Under the pieces are notes generated by a model. That model saw only the letters and a list, made by a program, of their open reading frames with translations. It searched no databases and was not told the DNA's origin. Positions 16,446 to 28,281 of a DNA stretch of 64,000 nt are shown in pieces (positions within the stretch are counted from its first letter, which is position 1; each line of letters opens with the position of its first letter). This DNA is from Selenomonas sp. WCT3. Lineage in GTDB: Bacteria; Bacillota; Negativicutes; Selenomonadales; Selenomonadaceae. The DNA lies in assembly GCA_900100835.1 (NCBI GenBank), contig FNCM01000002.1:124001-188000 (forward strand), in the 5' to 3' direction. The position numbers and the translations under genes were made by a program.

Positions 16446-17591
16446 TTAAATCTTGATAAAGATCCGGCGACGATACAAGTACTCTGCCAATCCCCACCAA
16501 CAGCTGCACCAAAGAACCGTAAACAAAAAAATACTAAATGGAATTCCCCCGATTCCCTTGACCGTCATCCCCCACAGCCGTGGAAAAAGTGCCGCCTCCG
16601 GCGAAGGCAGCATCCATAAAAGCGTAAGTGCTGCTCCCGTCAACATATAAATCAAAATAGGATTCATGCCAAAGACGCGGAACGGATGAAAGCAAAACGA
16701 CGACAGTTTCGGCAGAAGCGAAAACAGGACATGCAACAAGAGCGCGAGCAACATAAAGGCACTGCTGGTAAAGAGTACATAAGGGGCTGTCCACAACGGC
16801 TTGCTTATGATGTCCACCTGATTCCAAATAACCCCTGCACCAGCCAATACGATGCCATAGCTTAACAATTGCAATAGCGCCTCCGGCGTGTTCTCCAACA
16901 GCAACCGTCCTGCAAGCATTCCCAGCAGCATCGAAGCCGTGCAGGCAATGGTCCCATAAAGCCCTTCCGGATCAAAGGATGCCCCCATATAGCAATGGGC
17001 TGATCCCGGAATGACCTGATCGATAGCCGAACTGATATTGTCCGCTTGCGCAAAAGGCGCATCCGGCGAAAAGCAATGAAATCCCACGGATGATACCAAC
17101 AGGAAAAAAAGTGCGGCCATAAGCAAATCGATTTTCGTATGCAAAACGCGTCCCAGCACAATGCCCACGGCATAAACCATCGCCAAGCGCTGCAACACCC
17201 CAAAGAGCCTTCCCTGGCCCCACAAATCCGCCCAAAGCGACCCAACTGCCGTCCCCGGCAGAAGTAGATGCTGGAAAAGAATCGGCATGACGTTGTATAA
17301 AATGCCGAGCAGGAACAAAATCCCAGCCCGATGCATTACCTTGCCGAGCATCTCCGGCCACCATTCCCGCTCATGCTTTTGCAGCCAGATGGCAGCTGCC
17401 GCTCCCATCGCAAATACAAATCCTGGGAACGCCATATCGGCAAACGATATTCCCTGCCACGTCGTATGAAGCATCCAAGGATAAGCCTGCTCAAAATCTG
17501 GCACGGCATCTACCATTATCATGCATACGATGGCCAATCCTCGAAATACATCGAGGGATTCCAACCGCTCTTTCTTTGCTTTGATCCGCAT
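16446..17591 (-). CDS. NagX/HGSNAT-like multi-pass acyltransferase
   Basis: A 381-residue membrane protein. The N terminus RLESLDVFRGLAIVCMIMVD and the following FADMAFPGFVFAMGAA are typical of COG4299 (NagX, related to lysosomal heparan N-acetyltransferase). GVLQRLAMVYAVG and FRVFGMNPILIYM are also conserved. These proteins are thought to move acyl groups onto glucosamine-type sugars across the membrane; the substrate here is unknown. ATG at 17589-17591 with a GAGG site was chosen over an in-frame TTG just upstream. It starts 9 bases after the GGDEF-EAL gene, so they share a transcript. Confidence 0.8.
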   Translation of the reverse strand: MRIKAKKERLESLDVFRGLAIVCMIMVDAVPDFEQAYPWMLHTTWQGISFADMAFPGFVFAMGAAAAIWLQKHEREWWPEMLGKVMHRAGILFLLGILYNVMPILFQHLLLPGTAVGSLWADLWGQGRLFGVLQRLAMVYAVGIVLGRVLHTKIDLLMAALFFLLVSSVGFHCFSPDAPFAQADNISSAIDQVIPGSAHCYMGASFDPEGLYGTIACTASMLLGMLAGRLLLENTPEALLQLLSYGIVLAGAGVIWNQVDIISKPLWTAPYVLFTSSAFMLLALLLHVLFSLLPKLSSFCFHPFRVFGMNPILIYMLTGAALTLLWMLPSPEAALFPRLWGMTVKGIGGIPFSIFLFTVLWCSCWWGLAEYLYRRRIFIKI

Positions 17592-17600
17592 CAAAAATCC

Positions 17601-20600
17601 TCACTTTTTCAATTTCTTTTTGCCAACCTGGTAGAGTTTCTCCACAGAATCTGCTTCCGTGCAAAGCGTGATGCTGCACAACAGCTTTAACTCTACTGTC
17701 TTTTGCTGCACCACAAATGCGCCTCGAAACTGCTGCTGGATATCCGCCGCCCGGTTCTCAAGTTCCCCAGGTTTCTCAAAGTAACTAAGCACCCCGAATA
17801 CGCCACCTTTTATCCGCGCCACCGAGCACTCTTTCCCACAACTATTACGCAGCCGGTCCGCAATCAAACGCAAACATTCATCCACCGAAGCAGATTCCAG
17901 CTGCCTCATCAGACTCCTATAATCCTCCCATTCTACGAGAATAAGGCCAAATTTGCGGCCGTGATACTGCATCTGTTCCTCATAATCAAAATACACTTCA
18001 TAAAAGCCTTTTTCGTTCATGAGATCCGTTACCTTATCCTGCCGCACATCGCTCAGAATATTTACCATGCGTTGCTGCAGCCTGTCCGCATCCCGAAAAT
18101 ATCCCATCAATCCAACAATCCGGCCGCGATCATACAGCGGCCATTTGTTGCAAACAATCGAATGCGCAATCCCCTTGATGATGCAATTCCCCGGTGCATC
18201 ACGAACCACCTGCCCCTTGGCAATAACATCAAGCTCATCGCTCTTATAGGGCTGATCGTCCACATGCCAGTGCATCTCCTCGTCATTTTTGCCGACGATA
18301 TCCTCCAACGATTTTATCCCGTAATAATCGAGGAATGCCTGACTGACCCCCAGAAAGCGGCGATTTTCATCTTTCCAAAAATAACAATCCTGGGTCTGTC
18401 GCATAAGATTGCGCCAAAGCATCGCCTGCTGCTGCTGGTTACGCCGCGCCTGCGAAAAGGTCTCTTTCCCCTCAACATCGCGGTTTTCGCTCTGCATGAT
18501 GGTTTCTACCAAGGACACATCTTCGAGGTTTGCCTGTTTTACGCACAACAATACAAGATTATCAGAATTATCGTCCATATGCAACCAAATATACTGCCGC
18601 CAGGAATAGGTTCCATCCTGATTTTTGGTTCGGAAGAAGCCTTCCACATACCCCACCTGACTCTCAGTAATGTGCTCATGCACGTCCATCCCGGTCACAA
18701 AATCCAGATACCGCTGCCGGTCATCCGGGTGAAGCAGTTCCTCAACCATATACCGGCGATAGTCCTTGAGTCCATAGGCATTGCTTTGCGCCCTGCTTTC
18801 TCCCTGTTTGGAAAACAGCACCGGCTCGGCACAATCCCGTTCGAAATCAATCAGCACGATATCCTCAAACAGCGTACTGACCTCGCGCATCACCCGATCC
18901 AAGCGCTGCTTCGCCACATTCTCGCTATCCGATGACAGATTGATAAGAGTGACCCGATACAGGCATTTATGCTCATACTCCGCCGAGCGTTCAAATTTCA
19001 TCATCAGATACTGCCCGCGATTGGAATAGAACATCACATCTTCTTTTTTATGATGCCTCAATTTGTCGGCAAATTCCCTAAGCCGCAAATGAAGCGAAGA
19101 AAATCTGGAATTTATCGTGCGCTCAAGCTGGGAAATTCCTTGAAGTTCCATTTCCTTGAGCTGTTCAAAAAACGCCCCATTGGCATATAACACCCGAAAT
19201 ACTTTCCCATCATCTTCAAAAATCGCCGTTGGCTGATCGGTAATCACATTGATGCGGCCAGCCTGATCGTAGTAGTGCTGCCAATCCAGCGAGGCAATCT
19301 TCAGTCCCTTGCTGATGATATTGTCGATGGATTCCTGGAACGGAAGTGGCTTGCCAAACAAATATCCCTGCACTTTCTCACAACCAATACTGCGCAAGAA
19401 TTCAAACTGCTCCTCCGTCTCCACTCCTTCTGCCAAAGTTTGGATGCCAATTTTCTTGGCCATATCGACCGTCGAAGTGAGAATTGCCTGTGACCGGTCG
19501 TTGAAGGAAGATAAAAACATCATGTCCAGTTTTATCTCATCGAATTGATAATCCTTCAAAACGTTAAGGGACGAATAACCACTGCCGAAGTCATCCATCC
19601 AGACCTGATAGCCGGCATCATGGAATTTCTGGATCTCTGTCTGCATGCAGAGCCCATTATCAAAGAGCATACTCTCCGTGATTTCGATATGGATCATATA
19701 CCGTGGAATCCGATACTTATCCACGGCTTCTTCAATCTGCTGGAAAATATTGCAGAGCAAAAAATCCAGCCGCGACAAATTGAACGACACTGGCACGACT
19801 ACCAGCTGCTTATCCATGCGCTCCCGCATCAACCGGCAGGTCTCACGAACAATATAGATATCCAGCTTATAGATCTGCCCGCTGTCCTCCAAGGCACTGA
19901 TAAACTGACCAGGATTCAAAAAGCCATAGATCGGGTCTATCCAACGAGCCAACGCCTCCATACTGCAAAGCTCTTTCGACAGCGTGCGAACCACTGGCTG
20001 ATAATAAAGCTTTATCCAATGGTATTCAAGTGCCACGTCGATATGGCTCGATACGTATTCGTAGATTTCCAGTTGCTTATGAATCTCCTTCGAATAATAC
20101 TGTACCGAAGCGGTAATCTTATTCCTGATACTGTCGCATGCTATCTTAGCAAAATCAAGCGCAACAATCGGTTGAATCGACTGCTTGTCTTCCCACTCAA
20201 ATACCCCGGCTTTCATTTCCAGCAGCATTTCATCGCTTATCGCTTTTATTGCTTCTCGGACCTTTTCCAGACGCTCTTGAATGCTATTTTCCTGTGTCAA
20301 CACCCCAAAGTGGTCATTATTGAGGCGCGCCACATAGTCCTGCGGAAAAATATCCTGCAGGATTTTCCCCACTGCTTTGAGGCAGGCATCCCCAGCCTCA
20401 AGCCCATAACGAATGTTATAGTGCTTGAAATTATGTATGTTTACGAAAATAAATGCCACCGGTCTCGCCACCGGTGAATTCATCATAGATTGCAGTAATT
20501 TCTGCGATGCCTCCAAAAAACGCCGCAGACTCATGAGCCCGGTCACCCGATCGACTTCGAACGTTTGCGACTTTATCTCGACATCCGCAATAAAGACATA

Positions 20601-20957
20601 ATAAAGAGGCCCTTCTTCCGGATCATCCACCAAGCGGCCAAAATCCTCGACATAGGAAATGGCCCCTTTTTTCGTCGTAATGAAATAAGCCACATGATCG
20701 AACCGTTTATCATGCGTTTCTACCTGATACGCGATATCCTGTTCAACCGCCTCGAGTTCATTGCGATTTACCATACCGCGAAAACTACCGCCTACATATT
20801 GATAAAACTCCGAAAAAGTCTCACACTCAAAAAGTCTCAATACCTGCTCATTCGCATATAAGATTTCTTCTGACTCATCAGCTCTATAAATAAAGAAACC
20901 GCCTGGCAAAAAATCCGTTTTCGCCGCCAGTTTTTTTCCTACTGCTCCGATGTTCAT
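17601..20957 (-). CDS. PAS-GGDEF-EAL-PAS-PAS-GGDEF protein, probable c-di-GMP phosphodiesterase
   Basis: A 1118-residue cytoplasmic protein. N-terminal PAS (about 10-130). A first GGDEF domain whose signature is NNDHF at about 213-217, so it is inactive. An EAL domain (about 310-560) keeps its key residues: SMEALARW (334-336), FNLSRLDF, IEITES, MDDFGSGYSS (Asp pair 455-456), and LAEGVETEEQ. Two PAS-like regions follow (about 580-960). A second GGDEF-like domain near the C terminus has RIKGGVFG (about 1049-1056), also degenerate. The protein should therefore hydrolyse c-di-GMP, with the two GGDEF modules as regulatory or GTP-binding parts. Ribosome site AAAGGATAGGGTG. Followed closely by the NagX-like gene. 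Confidence 0.85.
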   Translation of the reverse strand: MNIGAVGKKLAAKTDFLPGGFFIYRADESEEILYANEQVLRLFECETFSEFYQYVGGSFRGMVNRNELEAVEQDIAYQVETHDKRFDHVAYFITTKKGAISYVEDFGRLVDDPEEGPLYYVFIADVEIKSQTFEVDRVTGLMSLRRFLEASQKLLQSMMNSPVARPVAFIFVNIHNFKHYNIRYGLEAGDACLKAVGKILQDIFPQDYVARLNNDHFGVLTQENSIQERLEKVREAIKAISDEMLLEMKAGVFEWEDKQSIQPIVALDFAKIACDSIRNKITASVQYYSKEIHKQLEIYEYVSSHIDVALEYHWIKLYYQPVVRTLSKELCSMEALARWIDPIYGFLNPGQFISALEDSGQIYKLDIYIVRETCRLMRERMDKQLVVVPVSFNLSRLDFLLCNIFQQIEEAVDKYRIPRYMIHIEITESMLFDNGLCMQTEIQKFHDAGYQVWMDDFGSGYSSLNVLKDYQFDEIKLDMMFLSSFNDRSQAILTSTVDMAKKIGIQTLAEGVETEEQFEFLRSIGCEKVQGYLFGKPLPFQESIDNIISKGLKIASLDWQHYYDQAGRINVITDQPTAIFEDDGKVFRVLYANGAFFEQLKEMELQGISQLERTINSRFSSLHLRLREFADKLRHHKKEDVMFYSNRGQYLMMKFERSAEYEHKCLYRVTLINLSSDSENVAKQRLDRVMREVSTLFEDIVLIDFERDCAEPVLFSKQGESRAQSNAYGLKDYRRYMVEELLHPDDRQRYLDFVTGMDVHEHITESQVGYVEGFFRTKNQDGTYSWRQYIWLHMDDNSDNLVLLCVKQANLEDVSLVETIMQSENRDVEGKETFSQARRNQQQQAMLWRNLMRQTQDCYFWKDENRRFLGVSQAFLDYYGIKSLEDIVGKNDEEMHWHVDDQPYKSDELDVIAKGQVVRDAPGNCIIKGIAHSIVCNKWPLYDRGRIVGLMGYFRDADRLQQRMVNILSDVRQDKVTDLMNEKGFYEVYFDYEEQMQYHGRKFGLILVEWEDYRSLMRQLESASVDECLRLIADRLRNSCGKECSVARIKGGVFGVLSYFEKPGELENRAADIQQQFRGAFVVQQKTVELKLLCSITLCTEADSVEKLYQVGKKKLKK

Positions 20958-21072
20958 CGTTATTCACCCTATCCTTTCAGGCGAGTTCCGGCATATTAGT
21001 ATTTATAATCTTCGCGCAAAAAAATCGTATTCCTGCTATCTTTACGCCGAATCCGAAATTATGCTTCACGAT

Positions 21073-21102
21073 TTGTATCGTTGCATCGTGTCATGGTATA
21101 AT
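21073..21102 (+). promoter_or_regulatory. Promoter of the 110-residue membrane protein gene
   Basis: TTGTAT, 18 bases, TATAAT with an extended TGG ahead of it. It overlaps an inverted repeat CACGAT (21067-21072) and ATCGTG (21085-21090). Confidence 0.75.
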
Positions 21103-21137
21103 GTTTTTGTTGATTTTAAAGCAAAGGAGCTTCCATT

Positions 21138-21470
21138 ATGGCAAAGCAATATAAAAAATTACAGAAAAAAGTTTATCCTAAAGTCGAAGACCCACGCAAG
21201 AAAGAGCAAGAAAAAATCGGAAAAGACTATCTGCTGTTGGCTGTCATTTCCTTTACCCTGGTAGTTACCCTGTTCGGTTGGCAGACTTTCGATGCCCTGA
21301 ACCGGGCGATGTATGTCCTGCTCACCTTCTCGCTTGCCATGACGTATATTTACCGCCATGCAAAGATTTCCGAGAACGCTCGTATTTACGTAAATCGAGC
21401 CAGCCTTTGCTCGATGGGTCTTGCCATCGGCATGTTCTGCCTTGCCCTCTGGCATGAGTTCAACAAATAA
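21138..21470 (+). CDS. Small three-segment membrane protein of unknown function
   Basis: A 110-residue protein with a very basic N terminus (MAKQYKKLQKKVYPKVEDPR, residues 1-20) and three hydrophobic segments at about residues 31-47, 54-72 and 88-106. No family was recognised. ATG start with an AAAGGAG site, own promoter and own terminator, so it is a single-gene unit between the c-di-GMP protein and the ATPase operon. The basic tail and hairpin membrane layout could suit a small membrane adaptor, but nothing in the sequence fixes a role. Confidence 0.75.
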   Translation: MAKQYKKLQKKVYPKVEDPRKKEQEKIGKDYLLLAVISFTLVVTLFGWQTFDALNRAMYVLLTFSLAMTYIYRHAKISENARIYVNRASLCSMGLAIGMFCLALWHEFNK

Positions 21471-21480
21471 AATTCTATCA

Positions 21481-21512
21481 AAAAAGAGCTATCCATTCGG
21501 ATAGCTCTTTTT
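21481..21512. terminator. Two-way terminator between the small membrane gene and the ATPase operon
   Basis: AAAAAGAGCTATCC (21481-21494) pairs with GGATAGCTCTTTTT (21499-21512) around a 4-base loop. It ends both convergent units. Confidence 0.9.
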
Positions 21513-21521
21513 GCTGTTTGG

Positions 21522-21956
21522 TTATTCCTGAAACTCGGTCTTCGTTGCCCGCAGGCGTGCCATAGCACGCTGCATAGCGAGCTGAGCCCGCTCCACATCG
21601 ATATTCTTGGCTTCAGGTGCTCCCTGGTGAAGAAGGGCCAGACGCTCTTTGGCACGAGCCATGGCATCTTTAGCACGATTGATGTCGATATCAATCGGCT
21701 GCTCAGCTGCCGTAGCCAGCACCGTAATCTTATCCGGCGTAACTTCCATAAAACCACCAGCTACCGCAATAAGCTGTTCATCGCGGTCAGCGCCTAAGCG
21801 CACGCGCATGGCATGGGGCACAAGCCCCGTAACCAGCGGAGCATGTTTCGGCAGGATGCCGAGCTCGCCGCCCGTAGAACGGACGATGAGCATGCTGATG
21901 TCTGCGGAGTAAACAACTTTATCCGGAGAGACAATCTCTAGCTTGATAGTCGCCAT
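21522..21956 (-). CDS. atpC: ATP synthase F1 subunit epsilon
   Basis: A 144-residue protein. The N-terminal beta domain (KLEIVSPDKVVYSADISMLI, then GELGILPKHAPLVTGL) and the C-terminal helical hairpin are typical. It couples the central stalk to the c ring and can inhibit ATP hydrolysis. Last gene of the operon. Its ribosome site is inside the atpD end region (GAGGAGGAA), 3 bases after the atpD stop. The C-terminal tail is a few residues longer than in Bacillus. Confidence 0.97.
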   Translation of the reverse strand: MATIKLEIVSPDKVVYSADISMLIVRSTGGELGILPKHAPLVTGLVPHAMRVRLGADRDEQLIAVAGGFMEVTPDKITVLATAAEQPIDIDINRAKDAMARAKERLALLHQGAPEAKNIDVERAQLAMQRAMARLRATKTEFQE

Positions 21957-21959
21957 AGA

Positions 21960-24253
<2,294 letters not shown>

Positions 24254-24272
24254 AAAGAATCACCTCGCTGTC

Positions 24273-25790
24273 TTATGCCATTTTGTATGTGATGGTTTCC
24301 TTGAACTCCTCAATAGCCTTCGAAAGTTCAGCCTCAAGGGCATCATCGAGTTTCTTCTGCTCGATAATCTTGCTGCCGACTTCCGGATGCTGGGTGCGCA
24401 TGAATTTCAGGAAGTCATCCTGGAATTCTACGACCTTCTCCACCGGAATATCGGTCAGGAAGCCTTTGACAGCCGTATAGATGACCATGACCTGTTCCTG
24501 TACTAAGAGCGGGCTGTACTGCGCCTGTTTCAGCGTTTCTACCATACGGGCACCGCGGTCGAGCTGTGCCTTCGTTGCCTTGTCCAGATCGGAAGCGAAC
24601 TGCGAGAAGGCAGCCAGCTCACGATACTGAGCCAGGTCAAGACGCATGGTACCAGCGACCTGCTTCATTGCCTTAATCTGTGCGGAACCACCGACACGGG
24701 ATACCGACAAACCGACGCTGATAGCCGGACGGATACCGGAGTAGAAGGAGTTGGTCTCCAGCATGATCTGACCATCGGTGATGGAGATAACGTTGGTCGG
24801 GATATAAGCCGAAACGTCACCAGCCTGGGTCTCGATGATTGGCAGAGCCGTGATGGAACCGCCGCCCAGCTCATCGCTGAGTTTTGCCGCACGCTCCAGC
24901 AGGCGGGAATGTAAGTAGAATACATCGCCCGGATAAGCCTCACGCCCTGGCGGTCTTCTGAGCAGCAACGACATAGCGCGGTATGCAGCTGCATGCTTCG
25001 TAAGGTCATCATATACGCAGAGGCAGGCTTTGCCCTGATACATGAAGTGCTCAGCCATAGCGACGCCGGCATACGGAGCCAGATACTGCAGCGGAGCGCT
25101 GTCAGCCGCCGTAGCAGCAACGACAATCGTGTACTTCATGGCGCCAGCTTCTTCGAGCGTCTTGACGACACGAGCAACCGTCGATGCCTTCTGACCGATG
25201 GCAACATAAACGCAGATACAATCCTGATCCTTCTGGTTCAAAATCGTATCAACGGCGATAGCCGTTTTACCAATGCCGCGGTCACCAATGATGAGCTCGC
25301 GCTGTCCACGGCCGATTGGTACGAGGGCATCGATAGCCTTCAGACCAGTCTGCAGCGGTTCATGGACCGATTTACGGTCAGCGATGCCCGGTGCATGATA
25401 CTCAACCGGACGCATGGTCTCCGCTTTGATTTCGCCTTTGCCATCGATCGGACGGCCGATAGCATCGACAACGCGGCCAATCATAGCTTCGCCTGCCGGT
25501 ACCTGCATGATGCGGCCCGTGCGTTTTACCTGCGAGCCTTCTTTGATTTTCGTCTCACCGCCTAAGATAACGGCACCGACGTTGTCCTGCTCAAGGTTCA
25601 GGACCAAACCATAAATATCATTGCCGAAATCGAGCAGCTCGCCAGCCATTGCCTTCTCGAGGCCATGGATATGGGCAATACCGTCACCGATTTCGATAAC
25701 CGTTCCAACATCATCGACGTTAAGATCTACGTTGTAGTTCTTAATCTGGTCTTTGATGATGGCTGTTATTTCTTCCGGATTCATTTTCAT
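24273..25790 (-). CDS. atpA: ATP synthase F1 subunit alpha
   Basis: A 505-residue subunit carrying the non-catalytic nucleotide sites. The conserved parts [18 protein letters not shown] and [18 protein letters not shown] are present. The P-loop reads [12 protein letters not shown] instead of the common GDRQTGKTAIA; the Lys-Thr pair is kept, but Gln-Thr is replaced by Gly-Ile. The non-catalytic site may bind nucleotide differently. ATG start, 24 bases after atpH. Confidence 0.98.
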   Translation of the reverse strand: MKMNPEEITAIIKDQIKNYNVDLNVDDVGTVIEIGDGIAHIHGLEKAMAGELLDFGNDIYGLVLNLEQDNVGAVILGGETKIKEGSQVKRTGRIMQVPAGEAMIGRVVDAIGRPIDGKGEIKAETMRPVEYHAPGIADRKSVHEPLQTGLKAIDALVPIGRGQRELIIGDRGIGKTAIAVDTILNQKDQDCICVYVAIGQKASTVARVVKTLEEAGAMKYTIVVAATAADSAPLQYLAPYAGVAMAEHFMYQGKACLCVYDDLTKHAAAYRAMSLLLRRPPGREAYPGDVFYLHSRLLERAAKLSDELGGGSITALPIIETQAGDVSAYIPTNVISITDGQIMLETNSFYSGIRPAISVGLSVSRVGGSAQIKAMKQVAGTMRLDLAQYRELAAFSQFASDLDKATKAQLDRGARMVETLKQAQYSPLLVQEQVMVIYTAVKGFLTDIPVEKVVEFQDDFLKFMRTQHPEVGSKIIEQKKLDDALEAELSKAIEEFKETITYKMA

Positions 25791-25814
25791 AACTTCGCTG
25801 TCACCCCAGTTTCA

Positions 25815-26357
25815 TCAATTGTTAGCCAGTAGTTCTTTTCTAAGCGATTCGAGACGTCCAGCGACACTGCCATCAATGCGGCGATCGCCAATCTTGACAA
25901 CCACACCACCGATGATGTCCTTGTCCTCATGCAGGCGGAGTTCCACCTGTTTGCCGGTAATGCTCTCAAGCTTAGTCTTGATTGACGAAGCCTGTGCGTC
26001 ATCCACCGGTGCTGCCGTCGTCACATCCGCAATCAGGATGCCTCTGGCCTCATACGAAAGCTCACGGTACGAATCCTCGATGGCCTCGAACAGCGCGATA
26101 CGGCGCTTGTCGATAAGCAGCATCAAGAAATTGTACACGTTCGCGGAAAGCTCACCTTCAAAAAGCTTCTGAATCAGCTCTTTTTTAGCCTTTGTCTCGA
26201 CCTGCGGATTGGAAAGGAACGCGATTGCTGCCGGAACGGTTGCAAGACCGCTGCGGACCTCAGCCAATTCCCTGCCATACTCCACAAGCTTATCTTCCTC
26301 CTGGGCAATCTCAAAGATTGCCGTGGAATATTTGCGTGCAAGCTGTAAGTTTAGCAT
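25815..26357 (-). CDS. atpH: ATP synthase F1 subunit delta
   Basis: A 180-residue peripheral-stalk subunit linking the F1 head to the b dimer. N-terminal helical domain (LARKYSTAIFEIAQEEDKL) and the C-terminal KIGDRRIDGSVAGRLESLRK are family typical. Overlaps the atpF stop by 7 bases, so translation is coupled. Confidence 0.95.
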   Translation of the reverse strand: MLNLQLARKYSTAIFEIAQEEDKLVEYGRELAEVRSGLATVPAAIAFLSNPQVETKAKKELIQKLFEGELSANVYNFLMLLIDKRRIALFEAIEDSYRELSYEARGILIADVTTAAPVDDAQASSIKTKLESITGKQVELRLHEDKDIIGGVVVKIGDRRIDGSVAGRLESLRKELLANN

Positions 26358-26854
26358 GGCAGATCACCAATCTTATCTTTATCGAGCTTATCGACGAATT
26401 CCGTGATAAGCTGCTCATTTTCAGCTTTATCGATGTTTTTGGAGATGATTTTGCCAGCAGCAGCCATGGACAGAGCCACGACCTCACCGCGGAGCTGTGC
26501 TACAGCACGCTCACGGTCACGCTGGATTTCAGCCTCAGCAGCCTTCTTCATCTGCTCAATTTCGCGTTTCGTCTCAGCACGAGCGGCCTCGCGTTCTTCG
26601 CTGGCGCGCTTTTCCGCGTTGCGGATAATATCCTCAGCTTTGATGTTGGCAGCAGCCAGCTTCTTTTTGTAATCAGCCAGCAGCTTATCAGCTTCCGCTG
26701 CATCAGCATCTGCCTTATCAAGGCTCTCTTTGATTCTATCCTCGCGGGCTTTGAGCATGTTGACGACCGGCTTATAAGCCACAGCGCGCAGCAGAACTAC
26801 GAGAATGACGAAGTTAATGATCTGCGCGAAGAATGTCATATTTAACTCGATCAA
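26351..26854 (-). CDS. atpF: ATP synthase F0 subunit b
   Basis: A 167-residue protein with one N-terminal membrane helix (FFAQIINFVILVVLLRAVAY) followed by a long charged coiled coil, the peripheral stalk. The probable start is TTG at 26852-26854, because a run of seven G, the ribosome site, lies 8 bases upstream. An ATG five codons inside (26837-26839) is too far from it. Such a run is prone to slippage, which would change the spacing of the ribosome site. Confidence 0.93.
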   Translation of the reverse strand: MIELNMTFFAQIINFVILVVLLRAVAYKPVVNMLKAREDRIKESLDKADADAAEADKLLADYKKKLAAANIKAEDIIRNAEKRASEEREAARAETKREIEQMKKAAEAEIQRDRERAVAQLRGEVVALSMAAAGKIISKNIDKAENEQLITEFVDKLDKDKIGDLPC

Positions 26855-26894
26855 TTACTATGCCCCCCCTTTTTGTCATTTTTCACCAAAAAAA

Positions 26895-27146
26895 TTATTT
26901 GATGAGCGGGTTAGCATAAAGCATGATCAGAGCGACAACCGTTGCGATGATTGCCATTGCCTCGATCAGACCTACGGAAATCAGCGTATTGGTGAACAGC
27001 GTGTTTTTAGCTTCCGGCTGACGGGTGATACCCTCGATGAAACGGCTCGTTACCATACCATCACCAAGACCTGCACCGACTGCTGCAAGACCCATGCAGA
27101 GACCTGCACCGACTAAAGCTGCTGCTACCATAATTGCATTTTCCAT
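26895..27146 (-). CDS. atpE: ATP synthase F0 subunit c
   Basis: An 83-residue hairpin of two membrane helices joined by the polar loop GITRQPEAK. The ion-carrying Glu is E62 in GLIEAMAII. The next residue is Ala rather than the Ser of Na+-type rings, so proton coupling is more likely. Helix 1 has an extra acid, D29 in GAGLGDGMV, where Bacillus has Asn and Na+ rings have Gln. GGAGG ribosome site ahead of the ATG. Confidence 0.97.
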   Translation of the reverse strand: MENAIMVAAALVGAGLCMGLAAVGAGLGDGMVTSRFIEGITRQPEAKNTLFTNTLISVGLIEAMAIIATVVALIMLYANPLIK

Positions 27147-27191
27147 GAAAAAATCCTCCTTAAAAATGTAAAAACTTCTCAGATAGTAGAG

Positions 27192-27872
27192 TTATGATTC
27201 CTCTTCTTCTTTCTTTACTGCGTTGGCAAGATATGCCATCGACAGCATCGTGAAGATAACGGCCTGAACTCCGCCGATGAAGATACTGAATGCGAGCCAG
27301 GCAACAGCCGGGATTGGCATCCAGATTGGCATGAGTTTCAGCAGGACGACAATGAGAATCTCGCCTGCCAGGATGTTACCAAATAGACGAAATGCCAGTG
27401 TGATTGGTTTGGCAATTTCCTCGATTGCGTTGATGATTACGAATACCGGCGTCGGCTTGAAGAAATGAGCGATATAATGCCCACCTTTCATAACGATTCC
27501 CAGTACATGTACCATGACAATGACCAGGAGTGCTAATGCCAGCGTAGTGTTCAAATCATTGGTCGGCGATGCCATCTTCGGTACAAGCCCCAGCCAGTTG
27601 GATACCAGCAGGAACATGAACAACGATACGATAAACGGAGCCAGGAAACGGCCACGCTCGCCCATCATTGCATCCAGCTGTTCATGCAGCCACAAAACGA
27701 TAATCTCCACGACATTCTGCCAGCCCTTCGGAATAATCTTCAGACTGCGGGTAGCCAGGAAGGCAATCAGTAATACGATAGCCATTGCCAGCCAAGTCAT
27801 GTACAGGGTTTCCATATTGAAGGAAAAGCCCATGATTTGTTCTGTTCCGCGATGAACGACCTCTTCGCCCAT
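27192..27872 (-). CDS. atpB: ATP synthase F0 subunit a
   Basis: A 226-residue stator membrane protein with about five or six helices. The essential Arg is in LAFRLFGNILAGEIL, and the last helices read VAWLAFSIFIGGVQAVIF. It forms the half-channels through which protons enter and leave the c ring. Start ATG with GGAGG 8 bases upstream, 40 bases after the subunit I gene. Confidence 0.97.
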   Translation of the reverse strand: MGEEVVHRGTEQIMGFSFNMETLYMTWLAMAIVLLIAFLATRSLKIIPKGWQNVVEIIVLWLHEQLDAMMGERGRFLAPFIVSLFMFLLVSNWLGLVPKMASPTNDLNTTLALALLVIVMVHVLGIVMKGGHYIAHFFKPTPVFVIINAIEEIAKPITLAFRLFGNILAGEILIVVLLKLMPIWMPIPAVAWLAFSIFIGGVQAVIFTMLSMAYLANAVKKEEEES

Positions 27873-27912
27873 ACACTCAACCTCCTTCCCAATAAAACCT
27901 AGAAAATATCCT

Positions 27913-28281
27913 TTACCGTAAATTCATGTGGATCAGCAGGAACATCGCCATTCCATAGCAAAGAAGAAAGCCCAATGCAGTCACACCGAATACCTTCGCA
28001 GAAATATTTATGGCTGTCAACAGAACCAGCAGTAATACCGCCATCCGCAAGACAAGTCCCCAAAGCATCTGCTTCGTTGCGCCACCAGTGGGTGCTTCGG
28101 CAATCCTCCACAATCGCCAGGCCATGTTCCAGACAAATACCAGCGCTGCCATATAGCCCAGCAGCAAACCTCCGATGAGTCCGCCTTCTCCCCTTGCGAG
28201 TAAAAGACTTCCCAGCATCAGCGTCAAAGCTGCCAGTCCCCAGGACAAACGCTTTATGAAAATCGATAAAACTTCCTTCAT
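27913..28281 (-). CDS. atpI: ATP synthase subunit I (AtpI)
   Basis: A 122-residue protein with four hydrophobic segments: about residues 12-28, 33-55, 72-90 and 97-118. Family members (ATP_synt_I) help insert and assemble the c ring. It has a strong GGAGGAGG ribosome site and is the first gene after the large control region at 28282-28622. Identification rests on position and membrane pattern more than on a sharp motif. Confidence 0.8.
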   Translation of the reverse strand: MKEVLSIFIKRLSWGLAALTLMLGSLLLARGEGGLIGGLLLGYMAALVFVWNMAWRLWRIAEAPTGGATKQMLWGLVLRMAVLLLVLLTAINISAKVFGVTALGFLLCYGMAMFLLIHMNLR

